Shown here piece by piece: positions 1 through 8,327 of a DNA stretch of 64,000 nt; position 1 is the stretch's first letter; the number at the start of each line of letters is the position of its first letter. The stretch lies in assembly GCA_016125095.1 (NCBI GenBank), contig WGMK01000002.1, positions 1 to 64,000 of the forward strand. Reading direction: 5' to 3'. The notes below the pieces were generated by a model. The model had not been told where the DNA came from and searched no databases. It saw only the letters and a list, made by a program, of their open reading frames with translations. The position numbers and the translations under genes were made by a program. This DNA is from Candidatus Hydrogenedens sp. GTDB lineage: Bacteria > Hydrogenedentota > Hydrogenedentia > Hydrogenedentales > JAEUWI01.

Positions 1-80
1 CATCGCGGGGTCTCCTGCGTAAGTTGAAGTACTCAAGAAACCTCATCTTACCGCAAGGCCCCGCGGTGTCCTCTACACCA

Positions 81-740
81 TCAAGACCTGAACCGAAGCA
101 CAGGACCGCCTGTTGCACTTAGTGTTTGAATCTGCCAAATGCCGTATAGTTGCCGGGTGGCGCCGGAGAGTACGCCGATGTTTACACCTGTCAGCGCATC
201 CCTCACCTGAATCAGATTGCTTGTGGCTCCCACCAACACCTTCGTTCCATCGCGCGAAAGCCCCAGCGAGTCTATGTCGTTGTAGCTATGCGTAAATAGA
301 AGCGCGCCGTCGCTCGACCGGTGCAGGTGCTTGCCGCAGAGTATGCGGGTGCCATCGTCGCTGACCTTGATGAAACTTCCCCCGCTATCTGGTGTGCGCC
401 ATAATTCGGCGCCGGTCGCGGCGTTCACCGACACCAACTCAGTGAAGCCGCAGTAGTACACTTTCGTGCCATCGACGGACCAAGCGATGCCCTCTCCCTG
501 ATACAGGTCCAAGGCGAGCACTTTCGTCATCCGCTTCGTTGCAACATCCATCACATAGAGAACGTTATTCGACGTTCCTACTGCCAATTGGGTGCCGTCA
601 GGCGAGTAGGCGACGGTTTTAATATCCCCGTTACCTCCTACCTGGGCCAAGTAGGGAAAATCCTCCGCGCTGCTCGCGAAACTAACCAGACAGACCAACA
701 ATAGTTGAGCCGTGCTCCACCCAATCCCCGTCGAATTCAT
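81..740 (-). CDS. Secreted WD40-like beta-propeller protein (short)
   Basis: 219 residues. The N-terminus is a signal peptide (hydrophobic stretch LLLVCLVSFASS, cleavage near Ala-Glu at about 25). About four propeller-type repeats follow: VAYSPDGTQLAVG, IAWSVDGTKVYYCG, IKVSDDGTRILCG and LGLSRDGTKVLVG. A full propeller needs six to eight blades. The last 25 residues (after GATRQLYGI) lose the repeat pattern, so the 3' part may be truncated or frameshifted. GTGAGG on the coding strand precedes the ATG by 7 bases. The gene reads away from the kinase gene and has a sigma-54-like site about 60 bases upstream, which suggests control by the activator next door. It is probably periplasmic or surface exposed; no enzymatic motif is visible. 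Confidence 0.7.
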   Translation of the reverse strand: MNSTGIGWSTAQLLLVCLVSFASSAEDFPYLAQVGGNGDIKTVAYSPDGTQLAVGTSNNVLYVMDVATKRMTKVLALDLYQGEGIAWSVDGTKVYYCGFTELVSVNAATGAELWRTPDSGGSFIKVSDDGTRILCGKHLHRSSDGALLFTHSYNDIDSLGLSRDGTKVLVGATSNLIQVRDALTGVNIGVLSGATRQLYGIWQIQTLSATGGPVLRFRS

Positions 741-801
741 GTTTACCTCACTTTAATTTTCGCGGCACATCCACCCGTTGGTATGCCCGTGTCACGCAAC
801 A

Positions 802-816
802 GCAACTAGCGCGCCA
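802..816 (-). promoter_or_regulatory. Candidate sigma-54 (-24/-12) promoter for the short propeller gene
   Basis: On the minus strand the sequence reads TGGCGC, five bases, TTGC. This is one mismatch from the consensus TGGCAC-N5-TTGC, with exact GG/GC spacing. The predicted start of transcription is near 790, giving a leader of about 50 bases before the ATG at 740. A sigma-54 activator is encoded 2.6 kb away. Confidence 0.5.
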
Positions 817-1006
817 ATCCGCGGCATTAAGGGCGCATTCCTCTAACTCATTTAGGGGTAGTTGTTTAGATGTATTGAGGGAGGCGGCGAAGGCCAGAAG
901 TAACGGCATCTAGCGTTGAAATCTTGAAAAGTGTCCAGACAATTTCTAAAAATTGAAACAGGTAGGCTCCTAACGTGCGTGCGTGGTAGCTCTTGAGGAG
1001 GGGTAA

Positions 1007-3412
1007 ATGCCGGACTTGTGCGCGAGTACCCGTCTGGGGCACTTGGAAATACTGCGGGAACTGGGGCGCGGCGGGATGGGGGTGGTATATGAGGCGGTGG
1101 ACCTGCGCCTGGGCCGGCGGGTTGCGCTGAAGCTGGTCCGCGATAGCGTCGGCGACGGGGACGGACAGCGTGCTCGGCTGCTCCGGGAGGCCGCCGCCGC
1201 GTCGAAGGTGGAGCATCCGAATGTCGTGAGGCTGTACGGCATCCATGAGTTCGATGGCCGCCTTGCCCTTGAAATGCAGTTGGTGCCCGGCTCGTCGCTT
1301 AGAACGCTGCTTCGTTCGGGACCGCTCTCGCCTTCCATGGCCGCACATGTGTTGGAGCAGGTGCTCCAGGGCTTAGGGGCCTGCCACGACGCGGGTATCG
1401 TCCATTGCGACCTAAAGCCCGGAAACGTTCTGGTAGACCGCGAGGGACGCGTCTACTTGAGCGATTTCGGAATCTCCCATCCCTTGCCCTTCGCCGACGA
1501 CGACGCCCCCGGTGAGGCGGACACGGCCTTGCCATGGTGTACGCCCCGCTACGCGCCGCCTGAAGCCTATGGCGGTGCCCGGCCGGATTCCCTTTGGGAC
1601 CTCTTTGCCGTCGGCGTTATCGCGCGGGATATGTTGCCGGGGAATTCGGGCGGCGGTGAGGCGCGGCTTCCCTTGCAACCCGTATCCCTGGAATTCGAGG
1701 GTCTGGTTTCCGGTCTGTGCTCCGAAGACCGCGCGCAGCGCATCGGATCCGTGGAGGCGGCTTTGGCGCTGCTACGCGCCACCCCGGAGTACGGCGCGGA
1801 GGAGCAAGAAACCGGGCAGCTCACCCTCGCTAGCCGCTCGCAGACGGCGCGGGCCACGCCCCCGCATCCGATGCCTGACACTCATCCGGCGCCTGAAGCG
1901 GGAAGAACGGGTGCGGCTTTTGGCGGCTTGCCCTGGCGGGTCGTGCCGCTTGCGGTCCTTGGTGCCGCCATAGCGCTGGCTTCCGTAATGTTTTATATGC
2001 GCCCGCAGGCGGCAACAGAAAGTACAGCCTCTTCCGAGCGTCCGCCGGCCGCATCACCGGCCATTGCCCCCCCAAGCTACAAGGAGCTAGAAGCCCGTTC
2101 GCTCACTCAGGTTGCAGGCACTTTCTACTATACCTTCGACGACGGTATTCACGGGCGGGAACTTTGGGCTATGGGCCACAATTCTCAACCGGAACTCGTG
2201 GCTGACTTGAATCCTGGGCCGAAGGGCAGCAATCCCAGCAACCTGGCGCACGCCGCCTGGGGGTTGTTCTTCTCCGCGGAAACCGATCCCGCCGGCGCCG
2301 AGCCGTGGACGTGTACGGGGAAATCGGGCGAGAAATACATCGTTTCACCTTTGGGCGACTTGAATCCCGGAAGTCTAGGCAGCACGCCGGATCCCTTCTA
2401 TGTACGTGAGAATCTCATACTTTTTTACGCGCGTACCCATCAGCACGGATGGGAGCCCTGGGTTACCCTGGGCGGGCGGCAACATACAGCGCTGCTGGCG
2501 GATCTGTCGCCCGGCCTGCAGAATTCCATGCCGAACGACCCTCGGTTCTGCGAAAGCCCCGACGGCGGCTATCTGATCGCGATCACCGACGCAGGAATAG
2601 GTATGATGCTGTTTCGGTACGCCTACGCGCTCAACACGCTCACACCGATCAGCCAGGTATCGTCCGAATCGGGAGCCATGTTGAGTCTGGGGAACAAGTT
2701 ACTCATTAACAACGAGGACCCCGGGCACGGCATGGAGTTATGGCGCTACGATGGAGCGAAGGGGGATTTTCGATTGCTGTGCGACATAAATCCGGGGCCT
2801 GCATCCGCTAACCCGGACGAGTTTGTCGCCATGGGCGATCGGGCTTACTTTCAGGCGATGACTGCAGAAACGGGCAACGAGCTTTGGACGACCGACGGTA
2901 CGGCATCCGGCACGCGGATGCTCCGCGATATCAATCCCGGCCCGGCGGATAGCGACCCTTACGGTTTCATCGCCGCCGGCAACCACATCTACTTCCGCGC
3001 AATGACCGACCAGCATGGCCGGGAACTCTGGCAAAGCGACGGCACCGCGGAGGGCACACGGTTGGTGGCGGACATTCGGCCCGGCCCGGAGTCCTCCGAG
3101 CCCTACAACCTGTCCGTCAACGCAGACGATTTGTTCTTCACCGCGAACGACGGGGTTCACGGCGAGGAATTGTGGGTGGCGCAATGGGACGGACTACAAC
3201 ATAACGCAACGCTGGTGAAAGACCTTTGGCCCGGCGCACCGGGCGCCGAGCCGCATGAGCTTCGCTGGTCTAAGGAAAACTACGGCATGTTCATAGCCAC
3301 ACTTCCACCGGGCAGGCCGGGTCTGGTGAGTCTATCCGTATCGGATGAAGGTTTCTCGCTGCAGGCGCTGGATCTACTGGAGCGGGTCACCCTCGATTCG
3401 GAGACCGAATGA
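1007..3412 (+). CDS. Transmembrane Ser/Thr protein kinase with ELW-repeat ectodomain
   Basis: 801 residues. Residues 10-270 form a Hanks-type kinase: Gly-rich loop GRGGMGVVY (20-28), Lys42, helix-C Glu61, catalytic loop HCDLKPGN (133-140, Asp135 and Asn140 present) and DFG (153-155). The catalytic loop has Cys in place of the Arg of HRD. A single membrane helix lies at about 306-331. From about 365 to the end is a chain of GRELW..DGT..GTRMLRDINPGP repeats, the ELWxxDGT type of predicted beta-propeller, placed outside the membrane. A strong GAGGAGGGG site precedes the ATG. The stop overlaps the next gene (ATGA), so the kinase and the FHA/sigma-54 activator are translationally coupled. The likely role is to sense an external or envelope ligand and phosphorylate the activator or its partner; this is inferred from architecture. 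Confidence 0.93.
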   Translation: MPDLCASTRLGHLEILRELGRGGMGVVYEAVDLRLGRRVALKLVRDSVGDGDGQRARLLREAAAASKVEHPNVVRLYGIHEFDGRLALEMQLVPGSSLRTLLRSGPLSPSMAAHVLEQVLQGLGACHDAGIVHCDLKPGNVLVDREGRVYLSDFGISHPLPFADDDAPGEADTALPWCTPRYAPPEAYGGARPDSLWDLFAVGVIARDMLPGNSGGGEARLPLQPVSLEFEGLVSGLCSEDRAQRIGSVEAALALLRATPEYGAEEQETGQLTLASRSQTARATPPHPMPDTHPAPEAGRTGAAFGGLPWRVVPLAVLGAAIALASVMFYMRPQAATESTASSERPPAASPAIAPPSYKELEARSLTQVAGTFYYTFDDGIHGRELWAMGHNSQPELVADLNPGPKGSNPSNLAHAAWGLFFSAETDPAGAEPWTCTGKSGEKYIVSPLGDLNPGSLGSTPDPFYVRENLILFYARTHQHGWEPWVTLGGRQHTALLADLSPGLQNSMPNDPRFCESPDGGYLIAITDAGIGMMLFRYAYALNTLTPISQVSSESGAMLSLGNKLLINNEDPGHGMELWRYDGAKGDFRLLCDINPGPASANPDEFVAMGDRAYFQAMTAETGNELWTTDGTASGTRMLRDINPGPADSDPYGFIAAGNHIYFRAMTDQHGRELWQSDGTAEGTRLVADIRPGPESSEPYNLSVNADDLFFTANDGVHGEELWVAQWDGLQHNATLVKDLWPGAPGAEPHELRWSKENYGMFIATLPPGRPGLVSLSVSDEGFSLQALDLLERVTLDSETE

Positions 3413-5286
3413 TGGAAATCAACACGCCCTTCCTAGGTGGCGAACGCCGAGATGACGGTCATCGCGGCCTTTGCCTACGGCTGCTGGATGGACCGCTGGC
3501 GGGTAGCGGATGGCCGCTTGCAAACGTGCCGATCTTAATCGGGCGCGGCATGGGGTGCCAGATCCGTCTGGACGACACCAGAATCTCGCGTCATCAGTGC
3601 GAGGTTTTCCTGGAGGGCGGTTGCGTGATGGTCCGTCATCTCAGCACCACGACACAGACCTGCCTGAACGGAGCGGCGTGCGGTGTTGCTGCAATCGCGC
3701 TGGGCGATGTCCTCGGAATCGGCGACTTCCACATCATGGTGGACACGCTTTCGCCGGTGGAGCAGGCGGGCAACGGGGACGACACGGCGGACGGCGTTTC
3801 GCGCACGCCCCGCGGCGGACTAAGAAAGCGTGCCGCCGGCGCCTTGGAGGGGAGCGCGGCAACGCAGGATTCCGGCTGGTTGCACGAGCTGCTGCCGCTC
3901 CTGCCCGAAGCGGCCTCCGTCGACCATATGGCGGACGCCCTCACGCGCGTTGTATGCCGGGAGCTTGGGGCCGCGGCCTGCTGGTTCGTCCGCAATCTCG
4001 GGACGGCCGGACAATTCGTGTTCCACCCGCCTTCCACGCAGGAAGAAATGCGCGCCGCCCCGCTGGGGCTGCTTCGAGACGCCTGCGAGAGCGGGGAACT
4101 TCGGTTTCATGATTTCGCCGAGGACACCGGCTGGTGTTTGCTGGCGGCCCCGATGTTCAGCAACAAGAAACTCTTCGGCGCCATCGCCGTGAAGCTGCCC
4201 AAGCCACTCGATACGGACCTGTTGCGGCAACGGGTGCTGTCCGTGGCCCGGTACGCCACGCCGCTGCTGGCCGCCGTAGAGCGTTTCGACCGCGCCGGCA
4301 ACGGGCGGCAAGGCGGGCAAGTCCGGATTGAACCGGGCACCTGCGGCTTCGTCGGCGCGGGCGAAGAAACGTGCCTGCTGCGGGAGAGAATACGCAGGGC
4401 GGCCCAGGCGCGCGCCAATGTCCTAATCACCGGCGAAACCGGCGTGGGCAAAGACATCGCGGCGCGCGCGCTTCACGATAACAGCATCCGCGCCGAGGGT
4501 CCCTTCATCACCGTCAACTGCGCCGCGCTTCCCGGCGAGCTTTTCGAAAGCGAAATGTTCGGGCATGAGCGCGGCGCCTTTACCGGTGCCACCTCCCGCC
4601 GCATCGGGCTCCTTGAACAGGCCCACGGCGGCACCCTCTTTCTGGACGAGGTCGGAGACCTCAGCCTGCCGAATCAGGCGCGGCTGCTGCGCGCCGTCGA
4701 TACCGGTAGCTTCAGGCGCGTCGGCGCCCGGGCGGAACTGCAGGTCGATGCGCGCATCGTCAGCGCCACCAACCGCACCCTGCCCGATGCCACACAAGCG
4801 TATTTCCGGCACGACCTGTATCACAGACTGGCACCCATCGCGATTCAGCTGTCGCCCCTGCGCGATCGCAAGGACGATATACCCCTGCTGGCGCAGCACT
4901 TTCTCGATATGTTCTGGGCGGACGCGCCCGCGCGCCCGCGCTCGTTCAGCGGCGAGGCGATGCACGCGCTCTGCGCATACGACTGGCCGGGAAACGTACG
5001 CGAACTCCGCAACGTGGTCGAACGCGCCTGTTTCGAGGCGCGCGAAAATGTAATCGCGGAGAGCGACTTGGGGTTCGTGCGTATCGGAAATACGAGCGGA
5101 GAGGCACCCGCAATGAAGCCGCTCGACGAACTGGAACGCGAACACCTCATCGCCACGCTCGAACGCTGCGGCTGGAAAGTCGCCGAGGCCGCCCGCGCCC
5201 TCGAAGTCTCCCGCGGAACCGTCTACTACAAGCTGTCCAAGCTCGGCATCGACGTCAAGCGCCGGACGGGCGATACTCCGCAGTAA
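3409..5286 (+). CDS. FHA-domain sigma-54-dependent transcriptional activator
   Basis: 625 residues. The FHA domain is at about 20-115, with phosphothreonine-binding features GR (45-46), SRH (60-62) and NG (87-88). A GAF-like region follows at about 150-295. The AAA+ sigma-54 interaction domain has Walker A GETGVGKD (342-349), GAFTGA (389-394) and Walker B GGTLFLDE (407-414). The C-terminus is a Fis-type helix-turn-helix (about 580-612, ending TVYYKLSKLGI). An intact GAFTGA loop means it should contact sigma-54. The ATG overlaps the kinase stop by four bases. FHA domains bind phosphothreonine, so the upstream kinase is the expected input. Nearby -24/-12 sites (802-816 and 5621-5635) are the natural targets. 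Confidence 0.95.
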   Translation: MMEINTPFLGGERRDDGHRGLCLRLLDGPLAGSGWPLANVPILIGRGMGCQIRLDDTRISRHQCEVFLEGGCVMVRHLSTTTQTCLNGAACGVAAIALGDVLGIGDFHIMVDTLSPVEQAGNGDDTADGVSRTPRGGLRKRAAGALEGSAATQDSGWLHELLPLLPEAASVDHMADALTRVVCRELGAAACWFVRNLGTAGQFVFHPPSTQEEMRAAPLGLLRDACESGELRFHDFAEDTGWCLLAAPMFSNKKLFGAIAVKLPKPLDTDLLRQRVLSVARYATPLLAAVERFDRAGNGRQGGQVRIEPGTCGFVGAGEETCLLRERIRRAAQARANVLITGETGVGKDIAARALHDNSIRAEGPFITVNCAALPGELFESEMFGHERGAFTGATSRRIGLLEQAHGGTLFLDEVGDLSLPNQARLLRAVDTGSFRRVGARAELQVDARIVSATNRTLPDATQAYFRHDLYHRLAPIAIQLSPLRDRKDDIPLLAQHFLDMFWADAPARPRSFSGEAMHALCAYDWPGNVRELRNVVERACFEARENVIAESDLGFVRIGNTSGEAPAMKPLDELEREHLIATLERCGWKVAEAARALEVSRGTVYYKLSKLGIDVKRRTGDTPQ

Positions 5287-5620
5287 TCGACTTCGAAGCC
5301 CCGCGACCCTACGATGCCGCATCCGGCCTTATCGGACCGCTTCGCCCGGACTTGCGGTGAAGCCCACCCCCCCTAACGCAGGTTGGCGGTAGCCCGGGCC
5401 GCCCCGAACCGGCGGCGCACCTGACTTCCATCGGGGACGCATCCCCAATTCGATAGGCCCGCATCGCCCAAGCGGTTTTTGGATTTTTGAGCACCGTTTG
5501 TTTAAGTGTTGTATAAATCGAAAAATTCCCAGGCGTTGCACGACGCTGCCATCGCAAGTCGTTCTGCGTAAGTTATGGAATTTAATGGACTTAGCAGGAC
5601 CGCCTGCGGCGTGCCCGTTG
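5287..5620. other. Upstream regulatory region of the FG-GAP gene, no gene seen
   Basis: 334 bases between the activator stop and the -24/-12 site. The first part is GC-rich. The part after about 5470 is AT-richer (runs of T and A), as often seen where an enhancer-binding activator loops to sigma-54. The 12-mer at 5498-5509 (TTGTTTAAGTGT) matches 10 of 12 bases with 862-873 upstream of the kinase, a possible shared activator site. An open frame runs through here into the next gene from 5575, but the promoter lies inside it. Confidence 0.45.
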
Positions 5621-5635
5621 TGGCACACGATTTGC
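5621..5635 (+). promoter_or_regulatory. Sigma-54 (-24/-12) promoter of the FG-GAP surface-protein gene
   Basis: TGGCAC, five bases, TTGC: a full match to the -24/-12 consensus, followed by T. Transcription should begin near 5647, 63 bases before the ATG at 5710. The site sits inside a longer open frame beginning at 5575, so it decides that the shorter start is the true one. It lies 335 bases downstream of the gene for an FHA/AAA+ sigma-54 activator. Confidence 0.8.
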
Positions 5636-5709
5636 TCCACTCTCCACACGTGTTGGCACTGAAATCCGTATCCGACATTCGTCTGGAAGCACTTTGGGGA
5701 GAATTCGTC

Positions 5710-8232
5710 ATGGCTATCGTCCGATTGGGAATTATCTTGCTGCTGTCGCTTTCCGTGCCGCTTGCGGGATACGCCGCCACGGAAGACCAGAAGCTGACGG
5801 CGAGCGATGCCGGGGTGAGCGACCTTTTCGGCTATAGTGCGTCCGTGTCGGGGGACACGGCGATCATCGGAGCGTACGAAGACGATGACGGGGGGAGCAA
5901 TTCCGGAAGCGCGTACGTGTTCGTGCGCAGTGGGGGCGTGTGGACGCAGCAGCAGAGACTGAACGCTAGCGATGTCGCGGCGAACGACTGGTTTGGTTCT
6001 AGTGTGTCGGTGTCGGGCGACACGGCGCTCGTCGGAGCGCGGGGTGACGACGACGGGGGGACGAATTCCGGGAGCGCATACGTGTTCGTGCGCAGCGGCG
6101 GCGTATGGACGCAGCAGCAGAAGCTGACTGCGAGCGACGCTGCGGCGAACGACAACTTCGGCTACAACGTGTCGGTGTCGGGGGATACAGCCCTCGTCGG
6201 GGCTATTCGCGACGACGACGCCGGGATCGATTCCGGGAGCGCGTACGTATACGTGCGCAGCGGCGGCGTATGGACGCAGCAGCAGAAGCTGACTGCGAGC
6301 GACGCCGCGGCGAACGACAACTTCGGCTATAGCGTATCGGTGTCGGGGGACACGGCGCTCCTCGGGGCCGCTGGGGACGACAGTGCTCGCGGGAGCGCGT
6401 ACGTGTATGCGCGCATCGGGGGGGTGTGGGCGCAGCAGCAGAAGTTGACGGCGAGCGACGCCGCAGCGAGCGACTTGTTCGGCTATAGCGTATCGGTGTC
6501 GGGGGACACGGCGGTCCTCGGGGCGATAAGGGTGGACGACGGCGGTACCGACGCCGGGAGCGCGTACGTGTACGTGCGGAGCGGCGGGGTGTGGACGCAG
6601 CAGCAGAAACTGACGGCGAGCGACGCCGCCGCAAACGACTGGTTCGGCTATAGCGTATCGGTGTCGGGGGACACGACGGTCCTCGGGGCGCTACGTGATG
6701 ACGACGGCGGTAGCGATTCCGGGAGCGCTTACGTGTACGTGCGGAGCGGCGGGGTGTGGACGCAGCAGCAGAAGCTGAGCGCGAGCGATGCCGCTGGGGG
6801 CGACGGTTTCGGCAGTAGCGTATCGGTGTCGGGGGACGCGGCCCTCGTCGGGGCGAACGGGGACGACGACGGGGGGGTCAATTCCGGGAGCGCGTACGTG
6901 TTTACCATCGATACCACGCCGCCCAACGCGACCAGCATCACTCCCCTCACGGGCAGCCCGACGAACGCGACGACGGTGTCGCTTACCGTCACGTTTGACG
7001 AGGAAGTGCAGAACTTTGATGGTGCGGGGGATGTCGTTGTCGGCCACACGGGCACGGCGCACACGGGGGTGAGCATTAGCGGTGGGCCGAGCGTGTACAC
7101 GGTCGATGTGACGGGGGTGAGCGGTGACGGCTCCTTTACACTGGCCGTCAACACCGGCAGTGATGTGGAAGACCTGGCGGGGAACGCGCTGGCGAGCAGC
7201 GTGACCAGCGCGGCGGTGGTCATCGACAACACGGTGCCGACGGTGAGCATTGGCGCACCTGCGGGCTCGCCGGTGAACAGCGGCGCCACGGCGAGCTTCC
7301 CGATCACGGTGACGGGTTCGAGCAGCGTCAACCTCGCCAGCGGCAATGTGACGATCACCCACAGCGGCACGGCGGGCGGCAGCGTGACGATAGTCAACGG
7401 CACGACGGCGAGCCCTGCGGTCGAGGTGACCGGTGTGACGGGCGACGGCAGCTACACCATCGGCATCGCGGCGGGCATCGCGACAGACGCGGCCACCAAC
7501 ACGTCGCTGGTGGCGGGCCCGAGTGCTGCGGTGGCCGTGGACAACACGGCGCCGGGGGTGAGCATCGGCGCGCCTGTGGGCTCGCCGGTGAACAGCGGCG
7601 GCACGGCCACCTACCCGGTCACGGTGACGGGTTCGGACAGCGTCAGCCTGGTCAGCGGCAACGTGACGATCAACCACAGTGGCACGGCGGGCGGCAGCGT
7701 GACCGTCCTCGATGGCACGACGACGAGCCCTGCGGTCGAGGTGACCGGTGTGACGGGCGACGGCAGCTACACCATCGGCATCGCGGCGGGCATCGCGGCG
7801 GACGCGGCCACCAACACCTCGCTGGCGGCGGGCCCGAGCAGCGCGGTAACCGTGGACAACACAGCCCCCGTGTTCTCGAACGTGGTGTCCACGCCCGCCG
7901 AGGCAGGCGCGAATGACACCGTGACCATCACCTTCGACTCCACCGAAGCCATCCCGGGGGACCCGGAAGTCACCGTCAACGGCAACCCGGCCACTATCGG
8001 CGCGAAGGCCGCGTTTACCTACAGCTACACCGTGCCGCCGACGGATCCGATTGGCCCCGCGACGATTGCGATCAGCGGCATGGACAGCGCGGGCAACGCG
8101 AACATGTTGAGCAACAGCACGGCCCTGACCATCGTGCCCGCCGCGCCCGAGCTGCCCGTGGCCGCGTGGCCGCTGGGCCTGGCCCTGGCAGCCGCAGGCG
8201 GTCTCGCGCTGCGCAGGCGACGCGCCCGATAG
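5710..8232 (+). CDS. Secreted FG-GAP beta-propeller / Ig-like surface protein with C-terminal sorting tail
   Basis: 840 residues. Start chosen at 5710 because of GGGGAGA upstream, a typical signal peptide (MAIVRLGIILLLSLSVPLAGYAA) and the sigma-54 promoter inside the longer frame. Residues about 25-400 hold seven near-identical FG-GAP blades (KLTASDAAANDxFGYSVSVSGDTALxGA), enough for one seven-bladed propeller. Four Ig-like modules of about 100 residues follow (VDNTAPxVSIGAPxGSPVNSGGTA type). The tail is LPVAAWPLG, a hydrophobic helix, then RRRRAR, which resembles IPTL-CTERM/PEP-CTERM sorting signals. Probably exported and anchored or processed at the envelope. The 8328 gene carries the same leader opening and tail and is probably in the same transcript (95-base gap). 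Confidence 0.9.
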   Translation: MAIVRLGIILLLSLSVPLAGYAATEDQKLTASDAGVSDLFGYSASVSGDTAIIGAYEDDDGGSNSGSAYVFVRSGGVWTQQQRLNASDVAANDWFGSSVSVSGDTALVGARGDDDGGTNSGSAYVFVRSGGVWTQQQKLTASDAAANDNFGYNVSVSGDTALVGAIRDDDAGIDSGSAYVYVRSGGVWTQQQKLTASDAAANDNFGYSVSVSGDTALLGAAGDDSARGSAYVYARIGGVWAQQQKLTASDAAASDLFGYSVSVSGDTAVLGAIRVDDGGTDAGSAYVYVRSGGVWTQQQKLTASDAAANDWFGYSVSVSGDTTVLGALRDDDGGSDSGSAYVYVRSGGVWTQQQKLSASDAAGGDGFGSSVSVSGDAALVGANGDDDGGVNSGSAYVFTIDTTPPNATSITPLTGSPTNATTVSLTVTFDEEVQNFDGAGDVVVGHTGTAHTGVSISGGPSVYTVDVTGVSGDGSFTLAVNTGSDVEDLAGNALASSVTSAAVVIDNTVPTVSIGAPAGSPVNSGATASFPITVTGSSSVNLASGNVTITHSGTAGGSVTIVNGTTASPAVEVTGVTGDGSYTIGIAAGIATDAATNTSLVAGPSAAVAVDNTAPGVSIGAPVGSPVNSGGTATYPVTVTGSDSVSLVSGNVTINHSGTAGGSVTVLDGTTTSPAVEVTGVTGDGSYTIGIAAGIAADAATNTSLAAGPSSAVTVDNTAPVFSNVVSTPAEAGANDTVTITFDSTEAIPGDPEVTVNGNPATIGAKAAFTYSYTVPPTDPIGPATIAISGMDSAGNANMLSNSTALTIVPAAPELPVAAWPLGLALAAAGGLALRRRRAR

Positions 8233-8327
8233 AACTGGAACCGATTGCACCATACCGTTGCGTCGTCTGATGGCGGCGCTCCCCGGAATCATCAAGACCA
8301 ACCGAAACCTCTGTAGGAGAAAACGTC

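Noticed and set aside
5575..5709. N-terminal extension of the FG-GAP gene
   Set aside because: It contains the full sigma-54 promoter and has no ribosome site; the signal peptide begins at the ATG at 5710.
8245..8261. A second sigma-54 site between the two large surface genes
   Set aside because: TTGCAC and TTGC are separated by seven bases instead of five, and the first half mismatches; the second gene is more likely in the same transcript.
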